A stretch of DNA of 64,000 nucleotides from an uncultured Prevotella sp. (GCA_934254985.1 CAKQMS010000005.1:61144-125143), one strand, 5' to 3'; shown: positions 1 to 8,564, counted from the first letter of the stretch. Made by a program: numbers and translations. The notes: generated by a model from the sequence alone, not told the origin.

Positions 1-2
1 AT

Positions 3-143
3 GCCATATATTCTATCTGCCACAACGAGAGTCTCTTCACTTATCTTAAGGAAGAAGGCAAGCGTGAGGTAGACCAGATAACATGGGAAAAGGTTGGCGC
101 ATGGATTAAGGAACTCTACATGCGTACACTTGGCTGGAAATAA
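3..143 (+). CDS. C-terminal fragment of a glycosyltransferase (GT4/glycogen synthase-like), partial
   Basis: An open frame enters from the left edge and stops at TAA 141-143, giving about 46 residues that end in YMRTLGWK. The tail is helical and charged, like the last helix of a two-domain GT-B glycosyltransferase. The stop lies 25 bp before the GH57 start on the same strand. In Bacteroidota a GT4-type glycosyltransferase is commonly found directly before this GH57 enzyme in a glycogen/alpha-glucan operon, and that context is the main reason for the call. The catalytic part is outside the window, so the family is inferred. Confidence 0.5.
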   Translation, partial: AIYSICHNESLFTYLKEEGKREVDQITWEKVGAWIKELYMRTLGWK

Positions 144-168
144 TACTTAAAATTTAAAGACTACAGAC

Positions 169-1605
169 ATGAAAACAATATGTTTATATTTTGAGATACA
201 TCAGATAATTCATCTCAAACGCTACCGCTTCTTCGATATCGGTACCGACCATTATTATTACGATGACTACGAGAATGAGCGTAGCATTGCCGACATAGCA
301 GAGCGCTCTTACATGCCTGCTCTCAACACCTTGCTCGATATGATCAAGGAGAATGGTGACTATTTCAAGGTTGCTTTCTCTATCTCAGGTGTTGGTATGG
401 AACAGCTTGAGCTACATGCTCCTCAGGTTATTGAGAAACTTCAGGAACTTAACGCTACAGGTTGTGTAGAATTCCTCGCAGAACCTTATTCTCACGGACT
501 TTCTTCTTTGAAAAATGAAGAATCGTTTGTTGCTGATGTAAAGAAGCAATGTGTTAAGATGAAGGAATACTTTGGTAAGTCGCCAAAGGTATTGCGCAAC
601 TCTTCACTTATCTATAGCGACGATATTGGTATGCAGGCTGCGCAGATGGGCTTCGTAGGTATGCTTACCGAAGGCGCTAAGCATGTGTTGGGATGGAAGT
701 CTCCTCACTATGTATACAATTGTGCGTTGGCTCCACAGCTCAAGTTGTTGCTTCGCGATGTAAACCTCAGCGATGATATCTCATTGCGCTTCAATAATAC
801 TGATTGGCCTGGCTATCCTTTATTTGCCGACAACTATATCAATAATATAGTAGCTCTACCAGCAGAGGAGCAGAATATCAATATCTTCATGGAGCTTTCA
901 GCTATTGGTATTGCTCAGCCATTGTCGAGCAACATTCTCGACTTCATTCGTGCGTTGCCAGCATGTGCTAAGAATCAGGGCATTGGCTTTGCTACTCCAA
1001 GCGAGATTTTTGCTAACACCAATAGTGTAGGCACTCTCGATGTTCCTGACACATTGTCATGGGTAGACGAAGAGCGCGATGTTAGCTGCTGGCTTGGCAA
1101 TGCTCTTCAGCGTGAGGCTTTCGAAAAGCTATATAGTGTAGCTGATCGTGTGCGCATTGCTAACGACCCTCGTATCAATCAGGATTGGGACTATCTGCAG
1201 GCAAGCAACAACTTCCGCTTTATGACCACCAAGCCTTCTAACGTAGGTCTTGATCGTGGTATCTATAGCAGTCCATTCGATGCTTTCACTAACTATATGA
1301 ACATCCTTGGCGACTTCATCACACGTGTAAACAACCTCTATCCTGAGGAGATTGATAATGAGCAGCTCGAATCATTGCTCACTACTATCAAGAACCAGGG
1401 CGACGAGATTGAGATGAAGAGTAAGGAGATTACTCGTCTTCAGGCTAAGATAGAAAAGCTTGAAACTGAAGAGGCTAAGCTCCGTGCTAAATATGGTGAA
1501 ACTCCTAAGGCTACTGCAAAGAAGCCTGCTGCAAAGAAAACAGCTGCTAAGAAGGAAACAACAGCTAAGAAGACAACAGCAGCAAAAAAGAATACTGCAG
1601 AATAA
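169..1605 (+). CDS. GH57 family alpha-amylase/glucanotransferase-like enzyme with Lys/Ala-rich tail
   Basis: Cytoplasmic glycoside hydrolase of family 57, expected to act on alpha-1,4 glucans such as glycogen; no signal peptide is visible. The N-terminus (MKTICLYFEIHQ, then a DIGTDHYYYDD segment) and the EFLAEPYSHGLSSL block match the Bacteroidota GH57 group. E168 in the MLTEGAKHVLGW motif is the likely catalytic nucleophile, and D202/D203 (SDDISLRF) lie where the acid/base is expected. Residues 396-443 form a predicted coiled coil, and 445-478 are almost only K, A, T and E with repeated AAKK blocks, like a histone H1 tail. It follows a glycosyltransferase remnant by 25 bp and ends in an intrinsic terminator, so it is probably the last gene of a glycogen operon. 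The exact reaction (amylase, branching or transfer) cannot be decided from sequence. Confidence 0.88.
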   Translation: MKTICLYFEIHQIIHLKRYRFFDIGTDHYYYDDYENERSIADIAERSYMPALNTLLDMIKENGDYFKVAFSISGVGMEQLELHAPQVIEKLQELNATGCVEFLAEPYSHGLSSLKNEESFVADVKKQCVKMKEYFGKSPKVLRNSSLIYSDDIGMQAAQMGFVGMLTEGAKHVLGWKSPHYVYNCALAPQLKLLLRDVNLSDDISLRFNNTDWPGYPLFADNYINNIVALPAEEQNINIFMELSAIGIAQPLSSNILDFIRALPACAKNQGIGFATPSEIFANTNSVGTLDVPDTLSWVDEERDVSCWLGNALQREAFEKLYSVADRVRIANDPRINQDWDYLQASNNFRFMTTKPSNVGLDRGIYSSPFDAFTNYMNILGDFITRVNNLYPEEIDNEQLESLLTTIKNQGDEIEMKSKEITRLQAKIEKLETEEAKLRAKYGETPKATAKKPAAKKTAAKKETTAKKTTAAKKNTAE

Positions 1606-1643
1606 TTTAACGATGTTAAATCAAATTCCATAATCATTTAAGA

Positions 1644-1680
1644 GGGTGCTTAAAGATGAGTTTTCTTTAGGCGCCCTTTA
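1644..1680 (+). terminator. intrinsic terminator after the GH57 gene
   Basis: Arms 1644-1656 and 1664-1676 pair over 13 bp with two G-U wobbles around a 7-nt loop, followed by TTTA. It lies 39 bp after the GH57 stop and before the histidine kinase gene. Confidence 0.7.
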
Positions 1681-1717
1681 ATGATTTAAAATTAATACTC
1701 CACGCCATAATAATTTG

Positions 1718-3784
1718 ATGAATTACAAACGAGTCATATACATATTATTAATAGGAACGATTACGCTTTTAGCTTCTTGTTCTGATAATCGCCATGATGA
1801 TAATTCGTGGTTTAAACCTATCGATGATTTTGTGGCAGAACATCAGCAACTTATGCAGAGCCATCCTGATTCGATGATGACGCTCGTTAGAAGATTGCAA
1901 TGCACAGAACGTCCTGAACTATCAGAGCAATGGAAGCGACTTATCATAGCGAAATGCTATTTCTTAAAAGGTGCCGATGCAGAATGTCAGAATCTTATCG
2001 ATTCTGTAAATGACTTTTGCCGTCAGCATCCTAACTCACAATACTCATACAAGATACAATCCTATGCCGACAACCTTCAGGGTGTGTTGCTTCAGGCTAT
2101 AGGTCAGCGCGATTCTGCTTTGACTTATTATGTCAAGGCATATAATGCAATTATGAATCTCCCCAATCATGATGAGGCTATCGATATATGTATCAATGCT
2201 GCCGATGCTTCACGCCAGTTGGGTAAGCTTGCTAATGCTTCATCATGGTATCGTAGAGCTAACTTCCTTGCAGACTCTCTGCATATTGATGTAGCACAAA
2301 ACTGTATATTAGCAGGTTTAGGACAGGTATATAACGATCTGCAAAACTATCAGTTTGCTCATTACTATTTCCGTAAGGCTGAGCAACAGTATCCTCCTAA
2401 AACTCCTAAGGATATTCATTTCTTTTATAACAGCTGGGGTAATGTATATAGTAGCCAAGGCAAATCGGCTGAAGCTCTTAAATGTTTCTTGAAATGCCAA
2501 AAGGCTACTAATGCTATGGAGTCTCCATTTATGTCGTCTGTGGTTAATTCCAACCTTGGACAGACTTATATGGAACTTAACGAACTCGACTCAGCTCAAA
2601 AATATCTGTCATTGGCTTCAGCTTTTTTCCTCGCTAAGCCTGATATGAACAGCGATGTTCAATTCTTTGTAGATGGATTGAATGCTTCTTTGGCATTAAA
2701 GCAGGATAATCTTGCTAAAGCTACTAAGATATTGAGTAAGCCTTATGTGCTCGACCATATGCCACCCAACTATCTATACCTGCATCATAAAGGATTAGCC
2801 GATCTCTATGAGCGCAAGGGTGATTATGCAAAGGCTTTGGAATATCAGAAGTTGACAAATCAGTATGACGACTCTCTGCGTAATGCTATGATGATATCCA
2901 ATGTTAGCGAAAACGAACTTCGCTTCAAGCAAGATACTGCCATTGTACGTAGAGATATGACGCTAAAGGCTACACAGTCGCAGGCTGAGTTTACCAGAGT
3001 TATCATGCTGTTGGTAATAACTTTGCTTATCGTTGGAGTTATCGCATTGGTAATATTCTATAGATATAAGTCTCTGCGCCATGAGCACCAACATCATCAG
3101 GAGATGAACAGAATGGTGGCACTGAAAATGGAGAATGTGCGAAACCGATTCTCCCCACATTTCGTTTTTAATGTGCTCAATGTCTTTATCTCGAATATTC
3201 CGAAGAATGTCAATGTTAGACCTCTGCGCTTGTTGATTCAGGTGCTACGTACCAACTTGCTTACATGCGATAAGATAGCAGCAAGTCTTGATGAGGAGTT
3301 GCAGATGGTGGTCAACTATGCCAGCCTCCGCCATGAGACTAATCCTTTCCTTCCTTTGCCTGTCTACGATATAGCCAAGGATGTTGACCTATCTTCGATG
3401 ATACCATCTATGATAATCCAAATTCCGGTAGAGAATGCCTTGAAGCATGCTTTTGTGGGTATGGAAGAAACATCATTAAAGCCATCACTAACAGTTAAGA
3501 TATGGATAGAAGATTATATGCTTCGCATTGATGTCATTGACAATGGATGTGGTGGAGTAGGGGCTGCAAATAGCAGAAAGAAGGTAAACTCTGCTGTTAG
3601 CACAGGTACAGGTCTAAGAATCCTTAATAGCACCATTGAGATGCTAAATGCAGCAAACAAGCGAAAGATATATTTCATCATGCATAGCAATAATAATGAT
3701 ACTGATGCTGAAAATGATGCTAACAGAGGTACTATTGTGAGCATTGGTGTGCCATGTGAATATAATTTCGATGTATTCCAATGA
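1718..3784 (+). CDS. TPR-containing lipoprotein sensor histidine kinase (LytS/His_kinase type)
   Basis: Membrane sensor kinase of a two-component pair. The ATG at 1718 is preferred over the in-frame TTG at 1715. A lipoprotein signal ends in LLASC with C21. Residues of roughly 60-400 are helical repeats of TPR type (for example ASSWYRRANFLADSL and QFAHYYFRKAEQQY). One membrane helix lies at about 428-450, followed by a short coiled coil. The kinase core has H481 in SPHFVFNVL, an N-box with N573 (ENALKHAF), and a G-box at D608 (DNGCGGVGA, then GTGLRI). This is the His_kinase (PF06580) arrangement that usually pairs with LytTR regulators, and one follows 61 bp downstream. Joining a lipobox to a membrane helix is typical of Bacteroidota kinases of this class. 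The signal sensed is unknown. Confidence 0.87.
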   Translation: MNYKRVIYILLIGTITLLASCSDNRHDDNSWFKPIDDFVAEHQQLMQSHPDSMMTLVRRLQCTERPELSEQWKRLIIAKCYFLKGADAECQNLIDSVNDFCRQHPNSQYSYKIQSYADNLQGVLLQAIGQRDSALTYYVKAYNAIMNLPNHDEAIDICINAADASRQLGKLANASSWYRRANFLADSLHIDVAQNCILAGLGQVYNDLQNYQFAHYYFRKAEQQYPPKTPKDIHFFYNSWGNVYSSQGKSAEALKCFLKCQKATNAMESPFMSSVVNSNLGQTYMELNELDSAQKYLSLASAFFLAKPDMNSDVQFFVDGLNASLALKQDNLAKATKILSKPYVLDHMPPNYLYLHHKGLADLYERKGDYAKALEYQKLTNQYDDSLRNAMMISNVSENELRFKQDTAIVRRDMTLKATQSQAEFTRVIMLLVITLLIVGVIALVIFYRYKSLRHEHQHHQEMNRMVALKMENVRNRFSPHFVFNVLNVFISNIPKNVNVRPLRLLIQVLRTNLLTCDKIAASLDEELQMVVNYASLRHETNPFLPLPVYDIAKDVDLSSMIPSMIIQIPVENALKHAFVGMEETSLKPSLTVKIWIEDYMLRIDVIDNGCGGVGAANSRKKVNSAVSTGTGLRILNSTIEMLNAANKRKIYFIMHSNNNDTDAENDANRGTIVSIGVPCEYNFDVFQ

Positions 3785-3787
3785 TGC

Positions 3788-3821
3788 ATATATATAATAA
3801 GGTAATATATATAATAAGGTA
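3788..3821 (+). repeat. perfect 17-bp tandem duplication between kinase and regulator genes
   Basis: Two identical adjacent copies of ATATATATAATAAGGTA, at 3788-3804 and 3805-3821, sit in the 61-bp spacer between the kinase stop and the response-regulator start. Close relatives of this 17-mer occur at several other spacers in the window. Confidence 0.9.
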
Positions 3822-3845
3822 CTGTATACAAAAAGGTGAAACGTT

Positions 3846-4673
3846 ATGGATAATATGATAGATAATACAAACAAGATAAAAGTTGTGATTGTTGATGATG
3901 AGCCGCAGAGCATTCTTCGTCTGCAAACCGACTTAATGGAGCTTGGCGACTTTGATGTCATTGCTACGTCTTCATCATCAATGTCTGCCAAGACCTTGGT
4001 GATGGGAATGTTGCCCGATGTCTTGTTTCTTGATGTAGAGATGCCTGGACAAACAGGATTTGAAGTCTTGCAGTCTATACGCGAAGAGATGCCTACAGGC
4101 ATGATAACCGTATTCTATAGTGCTTTCGACAAATATACTATCGATGCCTTGCGAGCTTCGGCTTTCGATTTCTTGTTGAAACCATATCAGCGAGAGGAGT
4201 TTGAACTTGTGGTAGATCGTATTCGCAATAAAATGAATAATATTGATGCCAACGATGCAGCTGATAATCAAGATAATAGTCAAATATCTCCTTTGGATGA
4301 TATGTTAGGATTGGAAGGTCTAACAGGCTTAGCTTCTAAGCGTGCTGCTATACAAACAGTCTCAGGCTTGCTGATGGTGAAACCTGATGAGGTGTTTAGT
4401 TGCATCTACGATGAAGACACTCGTATATGGAACTTAAAGATGACCAATGGTACAGTGCATAAGCTTAAGAAACAGACCACTTCCAAGACTCTTCTTTCAA
4501 TCTCGCCGTCTATGGCTCAAGTGCGCCAAGATTGCATCATCAATCTCGACTATCTTATAAGTATTGAGAATACTTCCTTACGTTGCGTCTTTGTTCCTCC
4601 TTTCGATAAAGAAGACATTGTTGTATCTCGTCGTTGTTATAAGGCTGTTAAGGAGCAATTGGAGATATTGTAA
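3846..4673 (+). CDS. LytTR family response regulator
   Basis: DNA-binding response regulator for the kinase just upstream. The receiver domain covers about residues 11-130. D17/D18 form the acidic pocket, D63 (LFLDVEMPG) is the phosphate acceptor, S92 is the switch residue and K112 (LLKPY) is the conserved lysine. After an acidic, Asn/Asp-rich linker, a LytTR DNA-binding domain covers about 175-275, ending in SRRCYKAVKEQLEIL. The ATG lies 61 bp after the kinase stop on the same strand, so the two are probably co-transcribed, with the 17-bp tandem repeat in between. A strong hairpin terminator follows. Target genes cannot be read from sequence; LytTR regulators in Bacteroidota often control neighbouring surface or carbohydrate genes. 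Confidence 0.93.
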   Translation: MDNMIDNTNKIKVVIVDDEPQSILRLQTDLMELGDFDVIATSSSSMSAKTLVMGMLPDVLFLDVEMPGQTGFEVLQSIREEMPTGMITVFYSAFDKYTIDALRASAFDFLLKPYQREEFELVVDRIRNKMNNIDANDAADNQDNSQISPLDDMLGLEGLTGLASKRAAIQTVSGLLMVKPDEVFSCIYDEDTRIWNLKMTNGTVHKLKKQTTSKTLLSISPSMAQVRQDCIINLDYLISIENTSLRCVFVPPFDKEDIVVSRRCYKAVKEQLEIL

Positions 4674-4718
4674 AGCGTGTAGAATAGATACCGTAGTCTA
4701 ATGTTGTATATAAAAAAT

Positions 4719-4753
4719 AACCAGTGGAGCAATCACTTGCGCCACTGGTTTTC
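4719..4753 (+). terminator. intrinsic terminator after the LytTR regulator
   Basis: AACCAGTGG at 4719-4727 pairs with CCACTGGTT at 4742-4750. An inner GCAA/TTGC stem extends the hairpin, and a TTCT tract follows. Confidence 0.75.
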
Positions 4754-4946
4754 TCGTTATGAGTATTAGTTCGAAATTACATATCTTACTACTTATTAAA
4801 AGGATTCGTTCTTATTCTCTTCACACTCTTTAACCATTGTTTTTATACACTATTTTAATTAATTTCAGTATCAGTAGAGTTGTATATTGTCAACTACAGT
4901 AGTCTTTTTCTTCCTACTTGTAGTATTCTTCTTCTGTTGCAAATTT
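4754..4946. other. A+T-rich spacer without a supported gene
   Basis: Between two converging transcription units. A short open frame of Phe/Val-rich composition near 4887 has no coding character. I see nothing else here. Confidence 0.5.
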
Positions 4947-5005
4947 AGGAAAAAAAACAATGTACAACAAGTGGCTTTTTCGATAATAGCCTCTTGTTGT
5001 ACATT
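4947..5005 (-). terminator. strong intrinsic terminator for the GH28 gene (minus strand)
   Basis: Arms 4959-4976 and 4988-5005 pair over 18 bp with one mismatch around an 11-nt loop. Read on the minus strand, the hairpin is followed by a run of eight T (the A-run near 4950-4957), which fits termination of the gene ending at 5084. Confidence 0.8.
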
Positions 5006-5037
5006 ATTGGTGTTTATGCGGTCAATATTTGGTGTTA

Positions 5038-5075
5038 AGTGGTATCATTTTTATTTCTTAGCCTTTTGATACCAC
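5038..5075 (-). terminator. second hairpin directly after the GH28 stop
   Basis: GTGGTATCA at 5038-5046 pairs perfectly with TGATACCAC at 5067-5075 around a 20-nt loop, 8 bp past the stop codon. It has no T-run, so it may protect the 3' end or assist the stronger terminator beyond it. Confidence 0.45.
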
Positions 5076-5083
5076 CTGTTTCA

Positions 5084-6667
5084 TTATTTCTTCACAAATT
5101 TCTTCTTGTTAATCACGTATATTCCTTTCTTCAGTGTCTTAATGTCGTTGTCAGAAGCATTGGCTTTCACCATTGTTCCATTCATAGAATAAAGGTTACT
5201 GCTGTTATTATCATTGTTGCTGATATTATTGATACCTGATGGTTTCAAACCAGTAGCGTTGCATTGATCGTCTACGGTAGAAGCATACTTCTTTATCCAT
5301 AGAGTATTGCTACTTGCCTTAATCTTCGAATTGTTCTTGAATACCAAGTTGTCTACGAAGCGAATATCTATACCCTTCTTTGCAGAGATCTGCACATTGT
5401 CGAGAGTGATATTCTTGATATGGCTTTCAGGTCTACCAATGAGGAAGATAGCATTACCTTCGCATACATCTGTGGTCTTCACATTCTGAAGATAAATGTT
5501 GTTGTATGTAGGAGTAGAAGAGTCTACGGCTCTTTGATTAGCCTCGTCAACAGCAGGGTCGCTATTATAGTTCTTATCGTAGAATAGGTCGATAGAGAAT
5601 GGGTTTCTTACCTTTGTCATTGTGAAGTTGGTAAAGCGGAAGTCTTCTTCGCCACCACCACGTAGAGAGGTTATATTGCCTGATTTATCTTTGTTCACTC
5701 CGGTCTTTAAGCGGATGCCTGCTGTAGTACCGTTCATTGTGATATTGTCAAACCATACATGCTTTACATTGCTTGTAAAGCTGCCGATAGAAGCTCCATG
5801 TCCAGTACCGAAGTAGCAATCCCATACATGTATATATTGTCCGTCAGCATCTACAACCACGTTGTCGTCACCATTGCTGATGTTGCAGTTGTATATGTTT
5901 ACGTATGGACCCCAAATAGAAACACCATCTGTATTATGTGACGCCTTACCCTTGCCAGCTTCTGATGCAGGCTCGCTAATCTTCACATCATGTATTGTTG
6001 CATGGCTTGCCTTACCACTATTACTGATAGTGATGTTTACACCTGGAGTATTCTGTAATTTGAAGTTGCGAAGCAAGAAGCGAGATCCTTGTTCAAGGCG
6101 AATCATTGAACCAGGATTGAAAGTTTCTTTCTGCTCTCTTGCCAGCCACCAACGAGCACCCTGTCCATCGATAATAGATGTCTCACCTTCACCTTCGATA
6201 ATGATATCGCTTTGCTTTCTATTTTTGCAACCTATGAAGATTGTTTTGTTGTTAGGTGCTTTGCCATATTCTACAAGTTGCAAAGTTGCGCCAGCACATA
6301 GGTGGAGTACAGTCTTCGACTTGATGCTAAGAATCTCTGTCTTGCTTGTCATCTCTGCTGTTGTGCCGAAACGCCATGTTCCTGCAGGTACTACTACCAT
6401 ACCTCCAGTTGCAGGTACTGCATCGAGCGCCTTTTGTATAGCTTTGGTATTATCGTCAGCCGAAGTTGTTGCTCCATAGTCGACAATGTTGAATGTATTT
6501 TTCTCTGTAATCTCAGGTAGTTGAGGTAAGTCTACCTTCTTCCATCCTTCAGGAGTATTATTTGCCTTAAGTTCTTCTGAAATACCCTTGAAAGTCTGTG
6601 CCTGAATAAAGTTTGGCATAGCCAATAGAGCTATTAATACAAACGATTTGATAGTTGTTTTATTCAT
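5084..6667 (-). CDS. secreted GH28 polygalacturonase-family protein
   Basis: Predicted pectin-cleaving enzyme with a right-handed parallel beta-helix fold, exported by a signal peptide (cleavage near FIQA-QTF, residue 23). GH28 motifs are all present: NTDG at 245-248, the Asp pair D267/D268 in NGDDN, GHG at 289-291 followed by SIG, and RLK at 319-321 (usually RIK). These supply the three catalytic acids and the substrate histidine. The C-terminus has a short segment, LYSMNGTMV then GIYVINKKKFVKK, of the same kind as in three other secreted proteins of this locus. It is transcribed away from the SGNH/CE4 gene and ends in a strong terminator. Whether it cuts homogalacturonan, rhamnogalacturonan or xylogalacturonan is not decided by the motifs. 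Confidence 0.9.
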   Translation of the reverse strand: MNKTTIKSFVLIALLAMPNFIQAQTFKGISEELKANNTPEGWKKVDLPQLPEITEKNTFNIVDYGATTSADDNTKAIQKALDAVPATGGMVVVPAGTWRFGTTAEMTSKTEILSIKSKTVLHLCAGATLQLVEYGKAPNNKTIFIGCKNRKQSDIIIEGEGETSIIDGQGARWWLAREQKETFNPGSMIRLEQGSRFLLRNFKLQNTPGVNITISNSGKASHATIHDVKISEPASEAGKGKASHNTDGVSIWGPYVNIYNCNISNGDDNVVVDADGQYIHVWDCYFGTGHGASIGSFTSNVKHVWFDNITMNGTTAGIRLKTGVNKDKSGNITSLRGGGEEDFRFTNFTMTKVRNPFSIDLFYDKNYNSDPAVDEANQRAVDSSTPTYNNIYLQNVKTTDVCEGNAIFLIGRPESHIKNITLDNVQISAKKGIDIRFVDNLVFKNNSKIKASSNTLWIKKYASTVDDQCNATGLKPSGINNISNNDNNSSNLYSMNGTMVKANASDNDIKTLKKGIYVINKKKFVKK

Positions 6668-6848
6668 GTTTTAAGAGTTAATTGTTTATTTCTTGATTTA
6701 GAGCTTGTAAAGATACTACTTTTGTTTTAAATAGCAATGTTTCTCTCTAACTATTTATACGAAAACGATTTCATACATTATATGTTTATAGTGTATAATA
6801 TTCTATTCTTTTGGAGAATTTTACATATTCTTTTCTTTATATTATAGC

Positions 6849-6856
6849 TAACTTTG
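6849..6856 (+). promoter_or_regulatory. Bacteroidota -7 promoter element for the SGNH/CE4 gene
   Basis: TAACTTTG fits TAnnTTTG and lies 41 bp before the ATG at 6898. No clear -33 TTTG is found at the usual distance. Confidence 0.5.
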
Positions 6857-6897
6857 TAGTCGATAAATTAAAATACCTATTAACAATTTAAACGATA

Positions 6898-8433
6898 ATG
6901 AGAAAACTAATTTTGCTAATCAGTTTATGTATTGCTATTACATCGCAAGCACATACAACAAATGAACAACAACCAAAGTCTCAGACCCAAAGAACAATTA
7001 ATGTCATTGGCGACTCATATGTAGCTAACCATAGAGCACCTAAAGAGCAAGCATGGCACTATAAAATGGCGCAAGCTATGGGAATGAAGTATAATAATTA
7101 TGGGAAAAATGGTGCCTGCGTTGCTTTCGACAGAACTCATGAAACTAAGTTTAATGGTGGACCAGCACTTTATACCAAGGCTAAGTTCATGGATCCTTCT
7201 GCCGACTATGTTTTGATTATTGCCGGTCACAACGATGCTGCCAAGATTAACAACAATGAAGATTCTTTGCTTATGTTTCGTGATTCTCTTTCTTTGTTTA
7301 TCCGTAATATCCATTCTCAATGTCCGAAGGCTAAGATAGGTTATGTCACACCATGGTATGTTGATCGCCCAGGTTTTGCAGGAGTATGCAAGGTTATTAA
7401 AGAGGTATGCGAAGAGAATAACATTCCTGTTTTGTACAATTATTCTCCCGATTGTATTATCAAAGTTCGTAATGCAGGCTTTCGTAAGAAATACTTCCAA
7501 GGCAATAATGATACAGCTCATTTGAACAATGCTGGTCATGATTTGTTTTTGCCTCTTGCCACAGAATGGTTCAATACTTATATGAAGTTTACCGATGGTG
7601 TTTTTATCACTCCCTTCTATCAAGGCAAGAAGGCGGCTATAAGCTTCACCTATGATGATGGACTCTTAGAGCATTACACTCTCGTAGCTCCTAATCTTGA
7701 AAAGCGTGGTTTCCGAGGTTCCTTTTGGATTATAGGTAATGTGGTTGGAGTAGAACATCATCGCTTGGGCGCACGTATGACATGGAAGCAAATAAAGAAG
7801 ATGGAGAAGCGAGGCCACGATATGGGAAGCCATGGATGGAGTCATAAAAATTGTCGAAAAGTAGGATATGATGCTTTTATGCAGGATGTTCGTAGCAACG
7901 ATTCTGCTTTTATTGCTAATCTCGGTCATAAGCCATTAACTTTTGCTTATCCATACAATTCAAAAACTTCCGAGGCTATTAAAGCGGTAGAAGAGGGTAG
8001 AATAGGCTCACGACTGTTTCAGGTTGGGCATGGTCAGCAGAACAATAAGTCTACTTTAGATAAGATGCAACGTTGGTTTGATGACATTGTAAAGCGAGGA
8101 GAGTGGGGTATAACAATGACTCATGCCATTACTGATGGATATGATAAATGGTATCATCCTGAGGAGTTATGGCAATTCTACGACTATGTCAAAGCACATT
8201 CTGATGATGTTTGGGTAGGAACGTTTGCCGAGGTTGAGGCTTATCAGAAGGAGCGCAATGCTACCTTCATCTCGGTAGAGAAAGATGATGGTAAGACGAT
8301 GGTAATACGCCTTGATAACAACCTCGATAATAAAATCTTCCGTCAGCCTCTCACTTTATGTATAGAAAAAAATGGAAAAAAGAAATACGTGAATGTAAAA
8401 CCAAACAAGAAAGTTATAAAGGTAAAAAGGTAA
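6898..8433 (+). CDS. secreted two-domain esterase: SGNH hydrolase plus NodB-type polysaccharide deacetylase
   Basis: A single 511-residue secreted protein (signal peptide MRKLILLISLCIAITSQA) that joins two unrelated deacylase domains. Residues of about 30-230 are an SGNH hydrolase with GDSY (catalytic S40), the Gly and Asn blocks (NYGKNG, AGHND) and D205/H208 in DTAHLNNAGH. Residues of about 240-470 are a CE4/NodB domain: YDDG with D253 (base) and D254 (metal), plus H312 and H316 of GSHGWSH completing the metal triad. Placed beside pectinases, it probably removes acetyl or other acyl groups from pectin so that lyases can act. The last four codons and the stop lie inside an 8-bp tandem repeat, so the exact C-terminus may vary between strains. 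Confidence 0.87.
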   Translation: MRKLILLISLCIAITSQAHTTNEQQPKSQTQRTINVIGDSYVANHRAPKEQAWHYKMAQAMGMKYNNYGKNGACVAFDRTHETKFNGGPALYTKAKFMDPSADYVLIIAGHNDAAKINNNEDSLLMFRDSLSLFIRNIHSQCPKAKIGYVTPWYVDRPGFAGVCKVIKEVCEENNIPVLYNYSPDCIIKVRNAGFRKKYFQGNNDTAHLNNAGHDLFLPLATEWFNTYMKFTDGVFITPFYQGKKAAISFTYDDGLLEHYTLVAPNLEKRGFRGSFWIIGNVVGVEHHRLGARMTWKQIKKMEKRGHDMGSHGWSHKNCRKVGYDAFMQDVRSNDSAFIANLGHKPLTFAYPYNSKTSEAIKAVEEGRIGSRLFQVGHGQQNNKSTLDKMQRWFDDIVKRGEWGITMTHAITDGYDKWYHPEELWQFYDYVKAHSDDVWVGTFAEVEAYQKERNATFISVEKDDGKTMVIRLDNNLDNKIFRQPLTLCIEKNGKKKYVNVKPNKKVIKVKR

Positions 8434-8491
8434 AAGGGTAAAAAGGTAAAAGGGTAAAAAGGTAAAAGGGTAAAAAGGTAAAAGGGTAAAA
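8421..8491 (+). repeat. 8/16-bp tandem repeat array spanning the stop codon
   Basis: Nine consecutive 8-bp units alternate GGTAAAAA and GGTAAAAG, i.e. a 16-bp unit repeated four times plus a partial. The stop codon of the SGNH/CE4 gene (8431-8433) is inside the array. A degenerate relative follows the trpB stop at 31246. Confidence 0.9.
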
Positions 8492-8504
8492 TTGAGGATA
8501 ATAA

Positions 8505-8543
8505 AAAAGCTGCAACCAAATAAATATGGCTGCAGCTTTTGTT
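8505..8543. terminator. bidirectional terminator between converging genes
   Basis: AAAAGCTGCA at 8505-8514 pairs perfectly with TGCAGCTTTT at 8531-8540. An A-run precedes it and a T-run follows, so it can serve both the SGNH/CE4 gene (+) and the beta-helix lipoprotein gene (-). Confidence 0.8.
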
Positions 8544-8564
8544 ATTATATATGTTTTTAGGTGA

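Noticed and set aside
1715..1717. TTG as start of the histidine kinase
   Set aside because: The ATG directly after it gives a standard lipoprotein signal peptide.
4887..5069. Phe/Val-rich small membrane protein
   Set aside because: The frame crosses the terminator hairpin and A-run of the GH28 gene and has no start context or coding composition.
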